From Zunongwangia mangrovi (GTDB lineage: Bacteria; Bacteroidota; Bacteroidia; Flavobacteriales; Flavobacteriaceae), in assembly GCF_900112105.1 (NCBI RefSeq), contig NZ_FOKV01000002.1, forward strand, positions 248,001 to 312,000: DNA of 64,000 nucleotides. Reading direction: 5' to 3'. The position numbers and the translations under genes were made by a program. The notes below the pieces were generated by a model. The model did not search any database, was not told where the DNA came from, and saw only the letters and a list, made by a program, of their open reading frames with translations. This document shows, piece after piece, positions 1 to 9,266 of the stretch (position 1 is the first letter of the stretch; every line of letters begins with the position of its first letter).

Positions 1-212
1 ACTGTATTTTTATCTGTAAGATTCTCTAAATCTACTTTAGGTAATAAAACTCCTTTATCTGTACTTTGAATATGTAAAACTGCTGAAGGATCTGGATCTG
101 ATGTACCTATACCAACTTGTGCCACTAATGAATTTGAGAAAAACAGGGTAGTAAAAACTAAAAAAATAACTGCAGAAACGAAGTTATTTTTTGAGGGGTA
201 ATTTTTCTTCAT
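1..212 (-). CDS. Exported VGIGT-type protein, N-terminal part (cut by window edge)
   Basis: Reading leftward from the ATG at 212-210 gives a signal peptide (lysine-rich start, hydrophobic core, end ...NSLVAQ) followed by VGIGTSDPDPSAVLHIQSTD and then a KGVLLPKVDL segment, after which the window ends. This is nearly the same N-terminus as the next gene (465-1250), so the two are tandem paralogues. Proteins starting with AQVGIGT..P are common exported or surface proteins in Flavobacteriia; their function is generally unknown, and some carry later adhesion or chaperone-like domains. Only about 70 residues are visible, so nothing can be said about the rest. The upstream 250 bases contain a long inverted repeat (324-357). 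Confidence 0.8.
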   Translation of the reverse strand, partial: MKKNYPSKNNFVSAVIFLVFTTLFFSNSLVAQVGIGTSDPDPSAVLHIQSTDKGVLLPKVDLENLTDKNT

Positions 213-323
213 TTTAAATCTTATTTAAATAAAATAGTCAAGAAAAGGTTAAGTTACTGACTTATAGATAGTCAAAATTAAACCTTAGCTTTTACTTAAA
301 TAAAACTTTACGATGAAGCGCGC

Positions 324-357
324 AAATAATCGTTTAAAAACGTTTAAACGGTTATTT
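324..357. repeat. Long inverted repeat between the two VGIGT paralogues
   Basis: Arms at 324-338 (AAATAATCGTTTAAA) and 343-357 pair over 15 positions with one mismatch around a 4-base centre. It lies between the stop of the 465-1250 gene and the start of the partial paralogue, both read leftward. It could terminate the first gene or act as an operator or leader hairpin for the second. The CGTTTAAA core recurs at about 1360-1370 upstream of the other paralogue, which hints at a shared regulator. The rest of 213-464 shows nothing else I can name. Confidence 0.5.
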
Positions 358-464
358 AACTGGCATTTTATCAGTATTATTTTTACAAAATCCTTGTAAT
401 AGTCACTGTTTTCGTTCAAATATTCATAATACTCTAGATATTAACAAATTGATTTTTAATTGAA

Positions 465-1250
465 TTACAACTTAAAAAGTGAAATTGAACAAGCCTCCGG
501 TATGGTAGATAACTCGGTGATCTCTCCTCTCGAATTTGCTTTCCTGGCATAGACACTAAGATCATCTGTATCTGAAAATTCAATTATACCTTGTAATGCA
601 ACTGTGTATTTTTCATCGTCATCAACTGAACTATCAATAGTTAAATAAACTGAAGAACCGTTTACTTTTTCTCCAGATTTAGTGAAATAGAATTCTACCA
701 CAGCATCTTCGGCATCATCGTCGTCTATATTCAAAGAAATGATAGCATTAACTTTAAATATTCCGTCGCTCTCTACATCCAATGCATTTTTAGAGTTATT
801 CCATCGAATATTGTTGGAGGTATAAGCTCTATCAAATCTAATTATTCTAATGTACCTATCGCTAAGGCTTTGTTTACTTCTAGCGTAAAAATTCCCATAG
901 GCTTTGGGTGTTGATTCCTCACTGGACAAGTCTGACTCATTAGTAATTTTATCCCATTGGTTGCTATCCCAACAATACAATCCTCTTTCAAGATTTTGAG
1001 CCCTATCGTTATTAGTGTTATAGACTAAAAGGCCCTCCGCAGGATTATCTACCGTATTCTTATCCCAAAGGTTTTTTAGATCTACCCTAGGTAATAATAC
1101 GCCTTTATCTGTGCTGGAAATGTGTAAAATTGAAGAAGGATCTGGCTCTGATGTACCTATACCAACTTGTGCATGGCTTGTTTCAAAATAGCAGGTGAAA
1201 ACAAGTAAAATCAAGGTATAACTACACCAAGAAAAGTAATTATGTGTCAT
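465..1250 (-). CDS. Exported VGIGT-type protein of unknown function
   Basis: 261 residues. The N-terminus is a signal peptide ending near residues 27-28 (SHA-Q), followed directly by VGIGTSEPDPSSILHISSTD and KGVLLPRVDL, the standard opening of a large flavobacterial exported family. Residues about 60-90 (EGLLVYNTN...GLYCWDSNQWDKI) match the usual continuation in which text-like repeats precede a C-terminal beta-rich domain. The C-terminal half (about 110-261) is acidic and beta-rich, TNF/C1q-like in feel, but I cannot assign a domain. It is a tandem paralogue of the gene at 1-212 and stands apart from the ATPase gene to its right by 204 bp. Function unknown; probably cell surface or extracellular. 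Confidence 0.85.
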   Translation of the reverse strand: MTHNYFSWCSYTLILLVFTCYFETSHAQVGIGTSEPDPSSILHISSTDKGVLLPRVDLKNLWDKNTVDNPAEGLLVYNTNNDRAQNLERGLYCWDSNQWDKITNESDLSSEESTPKAYGNFYARSKQSLSDRYIRIIRFDRAYTSNNIRWNNSKNALDVESDGIFKVNAIISLNIDDDDAEDAVVEFYFTKSGEKVNGSSVYLTIDSSVDDDEKYTVALQGIIEFSDTDDLSVYARKANSRGEITELSTIPEACSISLFKL

Positions 1251-1454
1251 AGCAAATATTTAAAGTAGGGTTAATATTGCTTCGTAATGAAACAAACATA
1301 ATACTTTAATTTGCAATACATTAAAAATTTAACAAAAATTAAACTTTATTATTTATTAAACGTTTAAAAATAGATATGTAATGTGAAATTAAAAATAACT
1401 GCCCAAACAAAAATTCGTAGACGTTCATGGTGTTCGGGCAGCGTAAAATGAGTT

Positions 1455-4400
1455 TTATTTTTCTAAACCACGTTTTAAAACCTCTCTAATACCCTCTAAA
1501 TTTTCACTAAAAGCCATCATTTGGGATAATACCTGTGCCATCTCATTCTTGTCGCCAAATCCCTTCAGCTTATTGTTCTTTAAAAAGGTCTCTTTAATCG
1601 CATTCCAACGAGCCTCTTCATCTTCAGAAATACTTCCGCGCAATTCTTTAAACTTTAATAAATTCGCTTCCGCAGCAGCTGTTAGTGTTTGAGATTCGTT
1701 CTCGTAATGCGATAATAACAAACTATTTAGTTCTTTTTCATTCATAATCGGTACCACTTTCGAGACCAGTTTATTCATATCTCGATACGATCCCTGCAAC
1801 TTAAAAGCCGGTTCTGTTCGATATTCGTCTTCCATCCCGGCCGATTTTATATAAGTTGCATTTACTTTTAAAACGGTATTACGAATGCTTAACACTTTCT
1901 CTAAAACCGATTTATAATCCTGAATTTCCTGTTGAGTATGATTCCCCTTTAATTCCCCGGCATCAGAATTATTTTCTACACGATCGATCAACGTATACAC
2001 ATCGTCAAAATTTCGAGAACTTAATTGATGCAATACAGAATTCGATGTTAGCGAATTCTCTAATAAGCTTAATTTAAACAAACTTTCGGTATCGCCAATA
2101 ATATCTCCCAAATTATAAATATCGGCACGGTTAGAAAGCATATCCGGGATTCTAAATTTCTCACCGCTTTCGGTATAAGGGTTGCCGGCCATGATCACAC
2201 AAAATTTCTTTCCGCGTAGATCATATGTTTTTGGTTTTCCGTTATAAATTCCTTCAATTTTTCGAGTTCCATCGGCTAGTGAAATAAACTTTTGTAAAAA
2301 TTCCGGATTACAATGCTGAATATCGTCTAAATACAACATCACATTATTTCCCATCTCAAAAGCCAGATTCAGTTTTTTAAGCTCTTCTCTGGAAGCCGAA
2401 TTTGTCGCGGCCTCAGGATCTACAGAGGTAATATCGTGACCAATCGCCGGCCCATTGATTTTCATAAAAACCAATCCCAACCTGTTGGCGATATATTCCA
2501 TCAGCGTTGTTTTCCCGTAACCCGGCGGCGAAATTAACAGCAACATCCCCATTCTGTCTGTACGTCGGTTCTCCCCTACACTTCCCAATTGTTTCGCCAG
2601 GTTTTCGCCGAATAATGGAAAATAAACCTGATCGATCAATTTATTCCGAACAAAAGAAGTCAGCACTCTTGGCTTAAATTCGTCTAATTTCAGCTGTTCT
2701 TTTAAATCTTCGGTGACCTGATGTCGTGCTTTTCTAAAGGCCTGAAATGCCGGAACGCTATAATTAAAATATAACTGAAGTTTTTGTGTAAAATCATGAA
2801 AATTGAACTGAAATTGTCCATTTTCGATGTTTTTATGGTCTCCTTTTAGTTCTGAAATTACTGCGGAAGGATCGATATGGTTGACCTCCGGACTTTGCTG
2901 CGGAAATAAAATACAACACGCAGCTTCGTCGATATAATTTGCTTGATTTTCTAACAATTTCGCTTTGGCGAACGCCTGAAGCCATTGTTTTACCAACCTG
3001 ATCTTTACTGAATAAAATTGTAAACTTTCAACACTATTTCTAAACTGAGATTCGGCTTTCTCTTTCTTCAGCATTTGCTGAAAATCATCTGCTAATTTTT
3101 TTGCCAATCCGCTTACCACAAATTGATCGTCACTTTGCAGTTCTTCAAAAAGATATTGTGCGGTTTCTAAACTGACTTCCGCAGAAAATAAGCCCGATTT
3201 TTGTCCAAAATCGCTAATTACCTGCTCTAATTCCTGAATTAAAAAGTCATATTCGCGAGTATTGGGGAAATATTTTAAAACCTGCCCCGAAGCTTTTATC
3301 GAATTATTATATCCTTTTTTAGCATCGCTTTCTAACTGGTTCCAAAAATATCTTGCAAAAGCTCGAATTTCAGATCGCCACCTTAAAATACCTAAATCTT
3401 TATGTTTTTGCACCAAAATTTGCAGCATCTTAGAGGCATCAAGATCATGAACTCCTTTTATATAACCCTCAGAATAATTACTGCTGCTTTCCTCCTGAAT
3501 CAGCTTCAGCAATTCATCTTCGTTTAATTCGAATAGATTTTCAGGAGACTGGTTTTTATAGATTTTAAAGGCTAAAAATGAAGAGCGATAAACCGAGTCA
3601 TTTTCAGAAATAAATTCCTGATTCCAATATTCTCGACTATTATTTAAAATTTCATTTTCCAGTTCCTGGTAAAAATCGGTTCCGCTTAAATGGTAAAATA
3701 ACTTATCGTCTTTAAAAACAATGCTTAGATCCAGTTCCTGACGGTTAACTCCGAATTTATGATTCCCGAGTTTGATAATATTTTCGCCATCTTCGTAAAG
3801 ATCCTGCTTGTCTTTTAGCTTTCGCAGCGCATCTTCCCTACTCGTTTTTAGCGAAGTTTCAATTTCTTCGGCATTACCGCTATCATCCAGTTCTCGTAAC
3901 TGCTCCACAATATCGCGAAGCTTATTTACCATAAGATCTGAAGCGAAATACCCGTTAATTTCTGAAACCGATTTTAAACTTTCAGCTTTCTTGCCAATAC
4001 TTTTTAAAATACGATCTGAAGCGGTTTGCAAGGCAATCGCCTTTTTATTTCGCTTTTCATTGATCGCACTTTTCTTACTTTCAAAGGCGTTATAAACTTC
4101 TTCCCGTTTTTCGATAATCTCAGTAATAAATTCCTCAAAATCGGCAAATTTCCCTTCTAATTCTTCCAGCTGAATACTGACTTTCGTTTGAAATTCATCA
4201 CATTTTTCAGGCGTTGAAGCGATATCCAGATAATTGATTATACTCTGATCGATCAGTTTTAATTGCGCAGCAAAATCGGCTTGGGCTTCTTTACTTCCCA
4301 GTGATTTTCTCTTATTCTTAATCGCTGCTTTTAACTGATTGATCGTTGCAAAAATCAAGCTAATATTATCAATGATTTTGGTTGAATGTGACGTATCTTC

Positions 4401-6323
4401 GATATCCAGATTCGAAACAATATCGATAAGCATTTCCAGATCTAAAGCGATCTGATTTACATCCTCTTCCAGCTTTTTGGCTTCGACAACTTTGCTGATC
4501 TTTTCTAATTGTTGCTGCTTTTCTTCAACTTTATCGTGATATGGCTGCAAGGCTTTATCATTCAGCAAAAATTCTACGCAGCGTCTCGAAATTTTAGTGG
4601 TTTGCTCTGCAATTTCAGCTTCCAGCGATTTAATAAATTCTTCGTTTACATATCGAATTTCATATAGACCAATCACCTCACCACGTAAAGCTCGTAGCTG
4701 CGAGAGTAATTCGACAAATTCGTTAATGTTTTTAAAAGAAGTACTTTTAATTTTACTGAAAAGCTCTTGTGCTTTCTGCTGAATTTCTTTGGTTTGTTTT
4801 TCAGCATTTTTCTTAAGCTGAATCACTTTCTGAAATTCATCTATCGCTGCATTTGCGGCAATATTGATCTCTTTTAACGGCTCACTTAAAACCGCTGTTT
4901 CCTTTTCATTCAGCCAATAATAAGCATCTAAAATATTCTTTGAAGATTTCGCAATATCGACATACAATCCGTCATAATTATCCTCCTTACTCAGCAATGT
5001 GATCAGCTCATTAGCCTCTGCCATTGCTTTCACGATATCTTTATTCCCAATTTTATATAACATCGAATCCTGATGTTCAGAAGGCATAATATCGCCTTCC
5101 AAATACGGCGTTTGCCAAATCTGGATCATGTGATGTTTGGTCTGCTCGTCATCAGCCTTAAAATAGCAAAGCTCTCCATTGGGTAAAATGGTGAAGCCAC
5201 CACAAACAATAGGTGTTTTGATTTCCTGCTCGATCATATTATAATCCATTAGCAGATAAGTGCCTTTTGAAGGCGAATAGAAAATATACAGAAAATCCTC
5301 CCCATTTGGAGAATTCATTATTCCCTGATATTTTAAAGACTGAACTTCGTTAGAGAATAGATGAAATTCCCCGGTTTGTAAATAGTAACCATTTGGGAAA
5401 ATAATTCCCTGATCGTCTGGTAATAAAACTGCCGTTTCTTTGATCGAATCGATTTTCTGAACTTCCTGCATTTTGTGATTGTATACAAAATAGCGTGCTT
5501 CTTCCTGAAAAGGTTTTATTTCAAGAATGATTAAATTTCCTAGATCGGCAAAGCGAATCTGGCCATCATCCAGCGTTTGATCTTTATAATCTACAGGTTC
5601 AGAATAAATTCCCATTCCGTCTTCTGTATTATCTTCAATTTTAATCGTAAGATCGCCGCCAATAGTTTCAACAAAAACTTTATCTAAAATTGCAACATGC
5701 GGATGTTCACCATAGCGTTGCATATCTCGCGTAGCTTCCTGCCAGTTAAATTGGTGCTGCTTAGGATACTTAAATTCGTGTTCGCTACGATTATCGATAT
5801 AGGTAAGCGAATTATCCTTTATAAGCCATTTAAAGGTCTTAATATCGGTCACACTTTCACTCAGCTGAAAAACCATATGCAGATAGTTCCCTATTCTTGC
5901 AAACTTACTAAAGATCGTATTTCGATAATATTTGTAAAGATTTGAAAAATCGGTTTTAAAAGTATCATCTTCAAAAAGCGCTAAAGAAACTGCTTCAAAA
6001 TGATGGTCTTTAAACTCGTAAACGCTAAAAACATCAGAAAGAGTAATTTCTGTACGTAATCCAAAATGAACATTATAGCCAAAAATGCAGGTATTTCCCA
6101 GCGAAATGATATCCCTGGCCACACAATTATTTTCGGTACTAATTCGGTTATTGGCAATTAATTGCGTTTCAAGCGAACCAAAAACCGTTTTCCGGGCGTC
6201 ATTTAAGGTATTAAGACGTTCCTGTAGATCAGATTTATGAGTGTTGAGACGTTTACGGATAATCTCGTAGGTTCCACCATCCAAAGCATCTTTTTGTACA
6301 GACTTTTCTTCGTTAGTATTCAT
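1455..6323 (-). CDS. Giant AAA+ ATPase (DUF3686 / 'DNA repair ATPase' family) of a PspA-flotillin cassette
   Basis: 1622 residues. The C-terminal quarter is a MoxR-like AAA+ module: Walker A PPGYGKTTL at about residues 1266-1274, Walker B-like MLYLDDIQHC at about 1328-1337 (DD rather than DE), sensor-1 region IMAGNPYTESGEK near 1378, then ML-NRAD. Residues about 90-420 are beta-rich with repeated short strands, possibly a propeller, and 480-860 are long charged coiled coils. Annotators usually call this family a DNA repair ATPase and attach DUF3686 to its N-terminus; both come from memory. The neighbours (flotillin, YqiJ/NfeD-like, PspA, YbjN-like) instead argue for remodelling membrane-associated PspA or flotillin assemblies. 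It is the last gene of the leftward cassette, 132 bp after the flotillin gene with a GC-rich hairpin between. The ATPase assignment is firm; the substrate is inferred. Confidence 0.85.
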   Translation of the reverse strand: MNTNEEKSVQKDALDGGTYEIIRKRLNTHKSDLQERLNTLNDARKTVFGSLETQLIANNRISTENNCVARDIISLGNTCIFGYNVHFGLRTEITLSDVFSVYEFKDHHFEAVSLALFEDDTFKTDFSNLYKYYRNTIFSKFARIGNYLHMVFQLSESVTDIKTFKWLIKDNSLTYIDNRSEHEFKYPKQHQFNWQEATRDMQRYGEHPHVAILDKVFVETIGGDLTIKIEDNTEDGMGIYSEPVDYKDQTLDDGQIRFADLGNLIILEIKPFQEEARYFVYNHKMQEVQKIDSIKETAVLLPDDQGIIFPNGYYLQTGEFHLFSNEVQSLKYQGIMNSPNGEDFLYIFYSPSKGTYLLMDYNMIEQEIKTPIVCGGFTILPNGELCYFKADDEQTKHHMIQIWQTPYLEGDIMPSEHQDSMLYKIGNKDIVKAMAEANELITLLSKEDNYDGLYVDIAKSSKNILDAYYWLNEKETAVLSEPLKEINIAANAAIDEFQKVIQLKKNAEKQTKEIQQKAQELFSKIKSTSFKNINEFVELLSQLRALRGEVIGLYEIRYVNEEFIKSLEAEIAEQTTKISRRCVEFLLNDKALQPYHDKVEEKQQQLEKISKVVEAKKLEEDVNQIALDLEMLIDIVSNLDIEDTSHSTKIIDNISLIFATINQLKAAIKNKRKSLGSKEAQADFAAQLKLIDQSIINYLDIASTPEKCDEFQTKVSIQLEELEGKFADFEEFITEIIEKREEVYNAFESKKSAINEKRNKKAIALQTASDRILKSIGKKAESLKSVSEINGYFASDLMVNKLRDIVEQLRELDDSGNAEEIETSLKTSREDALRKLKDKQDLYEDGENIIKLGNHKFGVNRQELDLSIVFKDDKLFYHLSGTDFYQELENEILNNSREYWNQEFISENDSVYRSSFLAFKIYKNQSPENLFELNEDELLKLIQEESSSNYSEGYIKGVHDLDASKMLQILVQKHKDLGILRWRSEIRAFARYFWNQLESDAKKGYNNSIKASGQVLKYFPNTREYDFLIQELEQVISDFGQKSGLFSAEVSLETAQYLFEELQSDDQFVVSGLAKKLADDFQQMLKKEKAESQFRNSVESLQFYSVKIRLVKQWLQAFAKAKLLENQANYIDEAACCILFPQQSPEVNHIDPSAVISELKGDHKNIENGQFQFNFHDFTQKLQLYFNYSVPAFQAFRKARHQVTEDLKEQLKLDEFKPRVLTSFVRNKLIDQVYFPLFGENLAKQLGSVGENRRTDRMGMLLLISPPGYGKTTLMEYIANRLGLVFMKINGPAIGHDITSVDPEAATNSASREELKKLNLAFEMGNNVMLYLDDIQHCNPEFLQKFISLADGTRKIEGIYNGKPKTYDLRGKKFCVIMAGNPYTESGEKFRIPDMLSNRADIYNLGDIIGDTESLFKLSLLENSLTSNSVLHQLSSRNFDDVYTLIDRVENNSDAGELKGNHTQQEIQDYKSVLEKVLSIRNTVLKVNATYIKSAGMEDEYRTEPAFKLQGSYRDMNKLVSKVVPIMNEKELNSLLLSHYENESQTLTAAAEANLLKFKELRGSISEDEEARWNAIKETFLKNNKLKGFGDKNEMAQVLSQMMAFSENLEGIREVLKRGLEK

Positions 6324-6392
6324 TTGGTTTTGTGGTAAGGTTAGGGTTTGATTGCTCTAATTATTGAAGCAGAAAGAATTAGAGAGGATGAA

Positions 6393-6413
6393 ATCCCGGG
6401 TCACGCCCGGGAT
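6393..6413. repeat. GC-rich perfect hairpin between flotillin and ATPase genes
   Basis: ATCCCGGG (6393-6400) and CCCGGGAT (6406-6413) pair over 8 bases around TCACG, followed by GACA. The composition contrasts sharply with the AT-rich flanks. The hairpin has no following T-run on either strand, so it is not a standard terminator. It resembles widespread CCCGGG-containing intergenic palindromes seen in many bacteria and could modulate expression of the ATPase relative to the flotillin in the same transcript. Confidence 0.6.
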
Positions 6414-6455
6414 GACAAGGCTCTAAATTTTAATTGATTTTCTTCAAATATTAGA

Positions 6456-8534
6456 TCAAACCTTTAAGGTTGAAACTCGCTTATCAGACAATCCTAAACC
6501 TTTAGCCAGGTTGAATAAATTGCCTAACATGGTTTGCTCATTTTGATCGTTTGAGCGCCCTTTTAATTCCATGATCAAATTAGCGATTGTTAGGTTTTTG
6601 ATATCTTCGGAAGAGATTCCGTACTTCTCTGAAAATTCACGAACTTTGGTTAGCAAATTCCCCTGAATATCATCACTGCCTAAGATCGAATCCTTTAGAT
6701 CCTGAATGTTAGAACTGTTCTGTACCAATCTATCGAATCCTTTACCTCTGGTAATCTGACCAATGATCTGGTCGAAGAACATGGTTTCACCACCAACAAT
6801 ATCGATCTTAGCGGCTTTAAGTGCATCACTAATTACATGCGCCTGAGCATCTGCAATATCTTTTTGGATGTTGATATGCGCAAGATCTACCTGTAATTCT
6901 TTATCCAGTTTCAACTTGAATTCTTCGTGTTCTTTACCTACACCATCAAGTTTCTTCATTGCGGCAGCCTTTTCTTCTATACCGGCAGCATCGGCAAGTG
7001 CTTTATCTCTAATCACATCTGCAGCGGCTTTACCTTCTTTTCTACTCGCTTCAGCTTTAGCTTCCATTCCGGCAGCTTCAGCTTTGGCTTTTTTCTCGAT
7101 AATAAGCGCTTCCATAAGTCCTTGTCTCTCGCTGGCATCTGCTTTCGCGTGCATTACTTCAGCTTCAGATAATCCAATGGTTGCTTCTTCTTTCGCTTTT
7201 GCTTCAGCAATGGTTTTTCTTGCTTCTGCTTCTTTTTCACTGGCTTCTTTATGCGCCTGCGCTTCAATATTAATTTCTTCAGCTTTTTGCTTGGCAGCTT
7301 CTTTTTGTGCTTCTGCAGCTTTAATGGTTTTGATCAATTGTTCCTGAGCGTTCGCTTCAGCAATAGTAACTTTCACTTGCTTCTCACGATCTGCAGTTTT
7401 AAAGGCCTGGATATCTTTCATATTCTCCTGCTCTTCTACCACACCTTTTTCTAACATCACACGATCACGAATAACATCCTGAATGTTTTTCTTCTCTACT
7501 TCTAGAACTTTCTCTTTCTCGATCTGCGCCAGCGTTACGATACGTTCTCTTTCAGTAGCCTCTAACATACGGTCTTTTTCAACACGTTCGCTTTCTACAG
7601 CTTCTGTTCGTTCTTTGTTTTTCGCCGCCACGATGATTTGACGGTTCATATTTTCTTCGGCAACTTTTACTTTTTCTTCCGTAGCAATTCTTGCTGTTTC
7701 AGATTTTAGGCGCTCTTCTTCAGCAACTTTGCTTACTTCAGCATTTTCTCGTGCCTTAATGTTTGCGATCTCACGTTTTTGAGCTTCTTCTTTTTCAGCT
7801 AATTGTTTATCTAATTCAAGGATAGCTTCGCGAGCTTCAACGTCTTGTTTTCTGATGGTTTTTTCTTCGTCACGCTTAATAAGGTTCGCTTTCATATTCT
7901 GAACCGCAGTAAGCTCGGTAATCTTTTTGATCCCTTCAGAATCCAGAATATTATCTGGTTTTAAATGCGAAATTGGTGTTTGCTCTAAAAAGTCGATCGC
8001 GCAATCCTCTAAAGTATAGCCGTTAAGATCTGTACCAATAATATTTACGATCTCGTCTCTAAATTCGCGACGTGCTTCGTATAGTTCGATAAAATCAAAC
8101 TTCTTTCCTACGGTTTTTAAGGCTTCAGAAAATTTAGCTTCAAAAAGATCCTCTAAAGTTTCGATTCTTGATGCACGATCTACACCAATGGTTTGTGCTA
8201 CTCTTTTAATAAAAGAAATATCGTTGTTCACCCTAACGAAGAAGGCAACTTTAATATCTGCCCGCATATTGTCTTTACAAATAAGGCCCTCGTGCTCCAT
8301 TCTTTCGATCTGGATTTTCTTTACAGAAATATCCATAACTTCCACTTTGTGGAAAACAGGCACCACATAAAGTCCTTTATCTGTGGCTACTTTGGTTCCC
8401 CCAAAACCGGTACGAACAATGGCACGGCCTTGTGGAACTTTCTTGTAAAACATCGCAATTATTGCGAAGTAAACTACGACTAGGAAGATAAATCCCCCTA
8501 ATCCAAATCCGATAAGTGGTAAAATTTGATCCAT
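6456..8534 (-). CDS. Flotillin-like SPFH/Band 7 membrane scaffold protein (YqiK-like)
   Basis: 692 residues. One N-terminal membrane helix (about residues 5-28) is followed by an SPFH/Band 7 domain (about 30-200; GRAIVRTGFGG, then KVEVMDISVKKIQIE). A very long Ala/Glu/Lys-rich coiled coil covers about 215-560, and a conserved C-terminal segment follows (about 590-692). This is the layout of bacterial flotillins such as FloT and YqiK, which form oligomeric scaffolds in ordered membrane patches. It sits 16 bp downstream of a YqiJ/NfeD-like gene, the usual flotillin partner. The high-GC alanine codons of the coiled coil create long spurious reading frames on the opposite strand (about 6868-7347), which are not genes. 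Confidence 0.93.
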   Translation of the reverse strand: MDQILPLIGFGLGGFIFLVVVYFAIIAMFYKKVPQGRAIVRTGFGGTKVATDKGLYVVPVFHKVEVMDISVKKIQIERMEHEGLICKDNMRADIKVAFFVRVNNDISFIKRVAQTIGVDRASRIETLEDLFEAKFSEALKTVGKKFDFIELYEARREFRDEIVNIIGTDLNGYTLEDCAIDFLEQTPISHLKPDNILDSEGIKKITELTAVQNMKANLIKRDEEKTIRKQDVEAREAILELDKQLAEKEEAQKREIANIKARENAEVSKVAEEERLKSETARIATEEKVKVAEENMNRQIIVAAKNKERTEAVESERVEKDRMLEATERERIVTLAQIEKEKVLEVEKKNIQDVIRDRVMLEKGVVEEQENMKDIQAFKTADREKQVKVTIAEANAQEQLIKTIKAAEAQKEAAKQKAEEINIEAQAHKEASEKEAEARKTIAEAKAKEEATIGLSEAEVMHAKADASERQGLMEALIIEKKAKAEAAGMEAKAEASRKEGKAAADVIRDKALADAAGIEEKAAAMKKLDGVGKEHEEFKLKLDKELQVDLAHINIQKDIADAQAHVISDALKAAKIDIVGGETMFFDQIIGQITRGKGFDRLVQNSSNIQDLKDSILGSDDIQGNLLTKVREFSEKYGISSEDIKNLTIANLIMELKGRSNDQNEQTMLGNLFNLAKGLGLSDKRVSTLKV

Positions 8535-8550
8535 TTTTTTTAAGTTAGGT

Positions 8551-9261
8551 TTAGTCGTTATAAGATTGTACTAAGAAGTAATTTTTATCTGCAGATTGCT
8601 TGATAATTAAGATTTTGTCGTGGTAATTTAATTGATGTCCATCTAACGATTTTACGTAGATGGAATGCGAATCTCCATTAGCATAGATTTCAGCATTTCC
8701 CATTTTATCACCAGAAATGGTGGATAACAAAATACCTTGCCTGCCAATATAATCGATAGCTTTATCACCGTCTTTATTCAGGTTTTTAAAGAAACCTTTA
8801 AATGGTGTAGTAAAGATCTTGTTTACAAATAAAGAGGTAAAAAAACCGGCGATCATGATGGCGAAACCCAAAAAGTTATCATACGTGTAGGTTAGCGCTG
8901 TTGTAATTGCCGTGGTAAACCACCAGATAAATACGAAACAGGTAAAGGTGAACATAAATGGCAGCCCAACAAAGTTGAAATAGATCAACATAATTTGCCA
9001 CCATTTTAAAGGTTGAATTCTTCTACCTACCACATCCTCTTTATTCAGCTCGGCATTCGAAACATCCTGAAATTCCATATTTGCGCCATCGGTTGCCAAA
9101 TCGGCATCGACATCTACATCGGCATCGATATCAATATCCATGTCGTAATCAAAGTCGATACCGCTTATCATGGTTAGCAACCAATAAACGATCAATAGCA
9201 TACAGAGGATGCTTAAGGTAATGTTTACCTCAGAGAATAATATGTCTGTTAAACTGGTCAA
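8551..9261 (-). CDS. YqiJ/NfeD-like inner-membrane protein with OB-fold C-terminus
   Basis: 236 residues. A first membrane helix (about residues 14-33, IYWLL-type) is followed by a striking acidic alternation (residues about 36-58, DYDMDIDIDADVDVDADLAT) and then two more helices (about 90-150). The C-terminal 80 residues (IGRQGILLSTISGDKMGNAE onward) look like the OB-fold of NfeD and YqiJ proteins. This architecture and the DxDxD run match the YqiJ family, which in many bacteria is encoded beside the YqiK flotillin. NfeD-like proteins are thought to support flotillin assembly. It lies 5 bp after pspA and 16 bp before the flotillin gene, clearly one transcript. Confidence 0.85.
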   Translation of the reverse strand: MTSLTDILFSEVNITLSILCMLLIVYWLLTMISGIDFDYDMDIDIDADVDVDADLATDGANMEFQDVSNAELNKEDVVGRRIQPLKWWQIMLIYFNFVGLPFMFTFTCFVFIWWFTTAITTALTYTYDNFLGFAIMIAGFFTSLFVNKIFTTPFKGFFKNLNKDGDKAIDYIGRQGILLSTISGDKMGNAEIYANGDSHSIYVKSLDGHQLNYHDKILIIKQSADKNYFLVQSYND

Positions 9262-9266
9262 TTTCG

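Noticed and set aside
1856-5945. Several plus-strand frames of 60-95 codons opposite the AAA+ ATPase gene
   Set aside because: They lie wholly within a gene with clear motifs, are low-complexity and have no family resemblance.
6868-7347. Long plus-strand reading frames opposite the flotillin coiled coil
   Set aside because: They are Ser/Ala/Phe-rich mirror images of the Ala/Glu/Lys codons of the real gene, with no promoter or recognisable domain.
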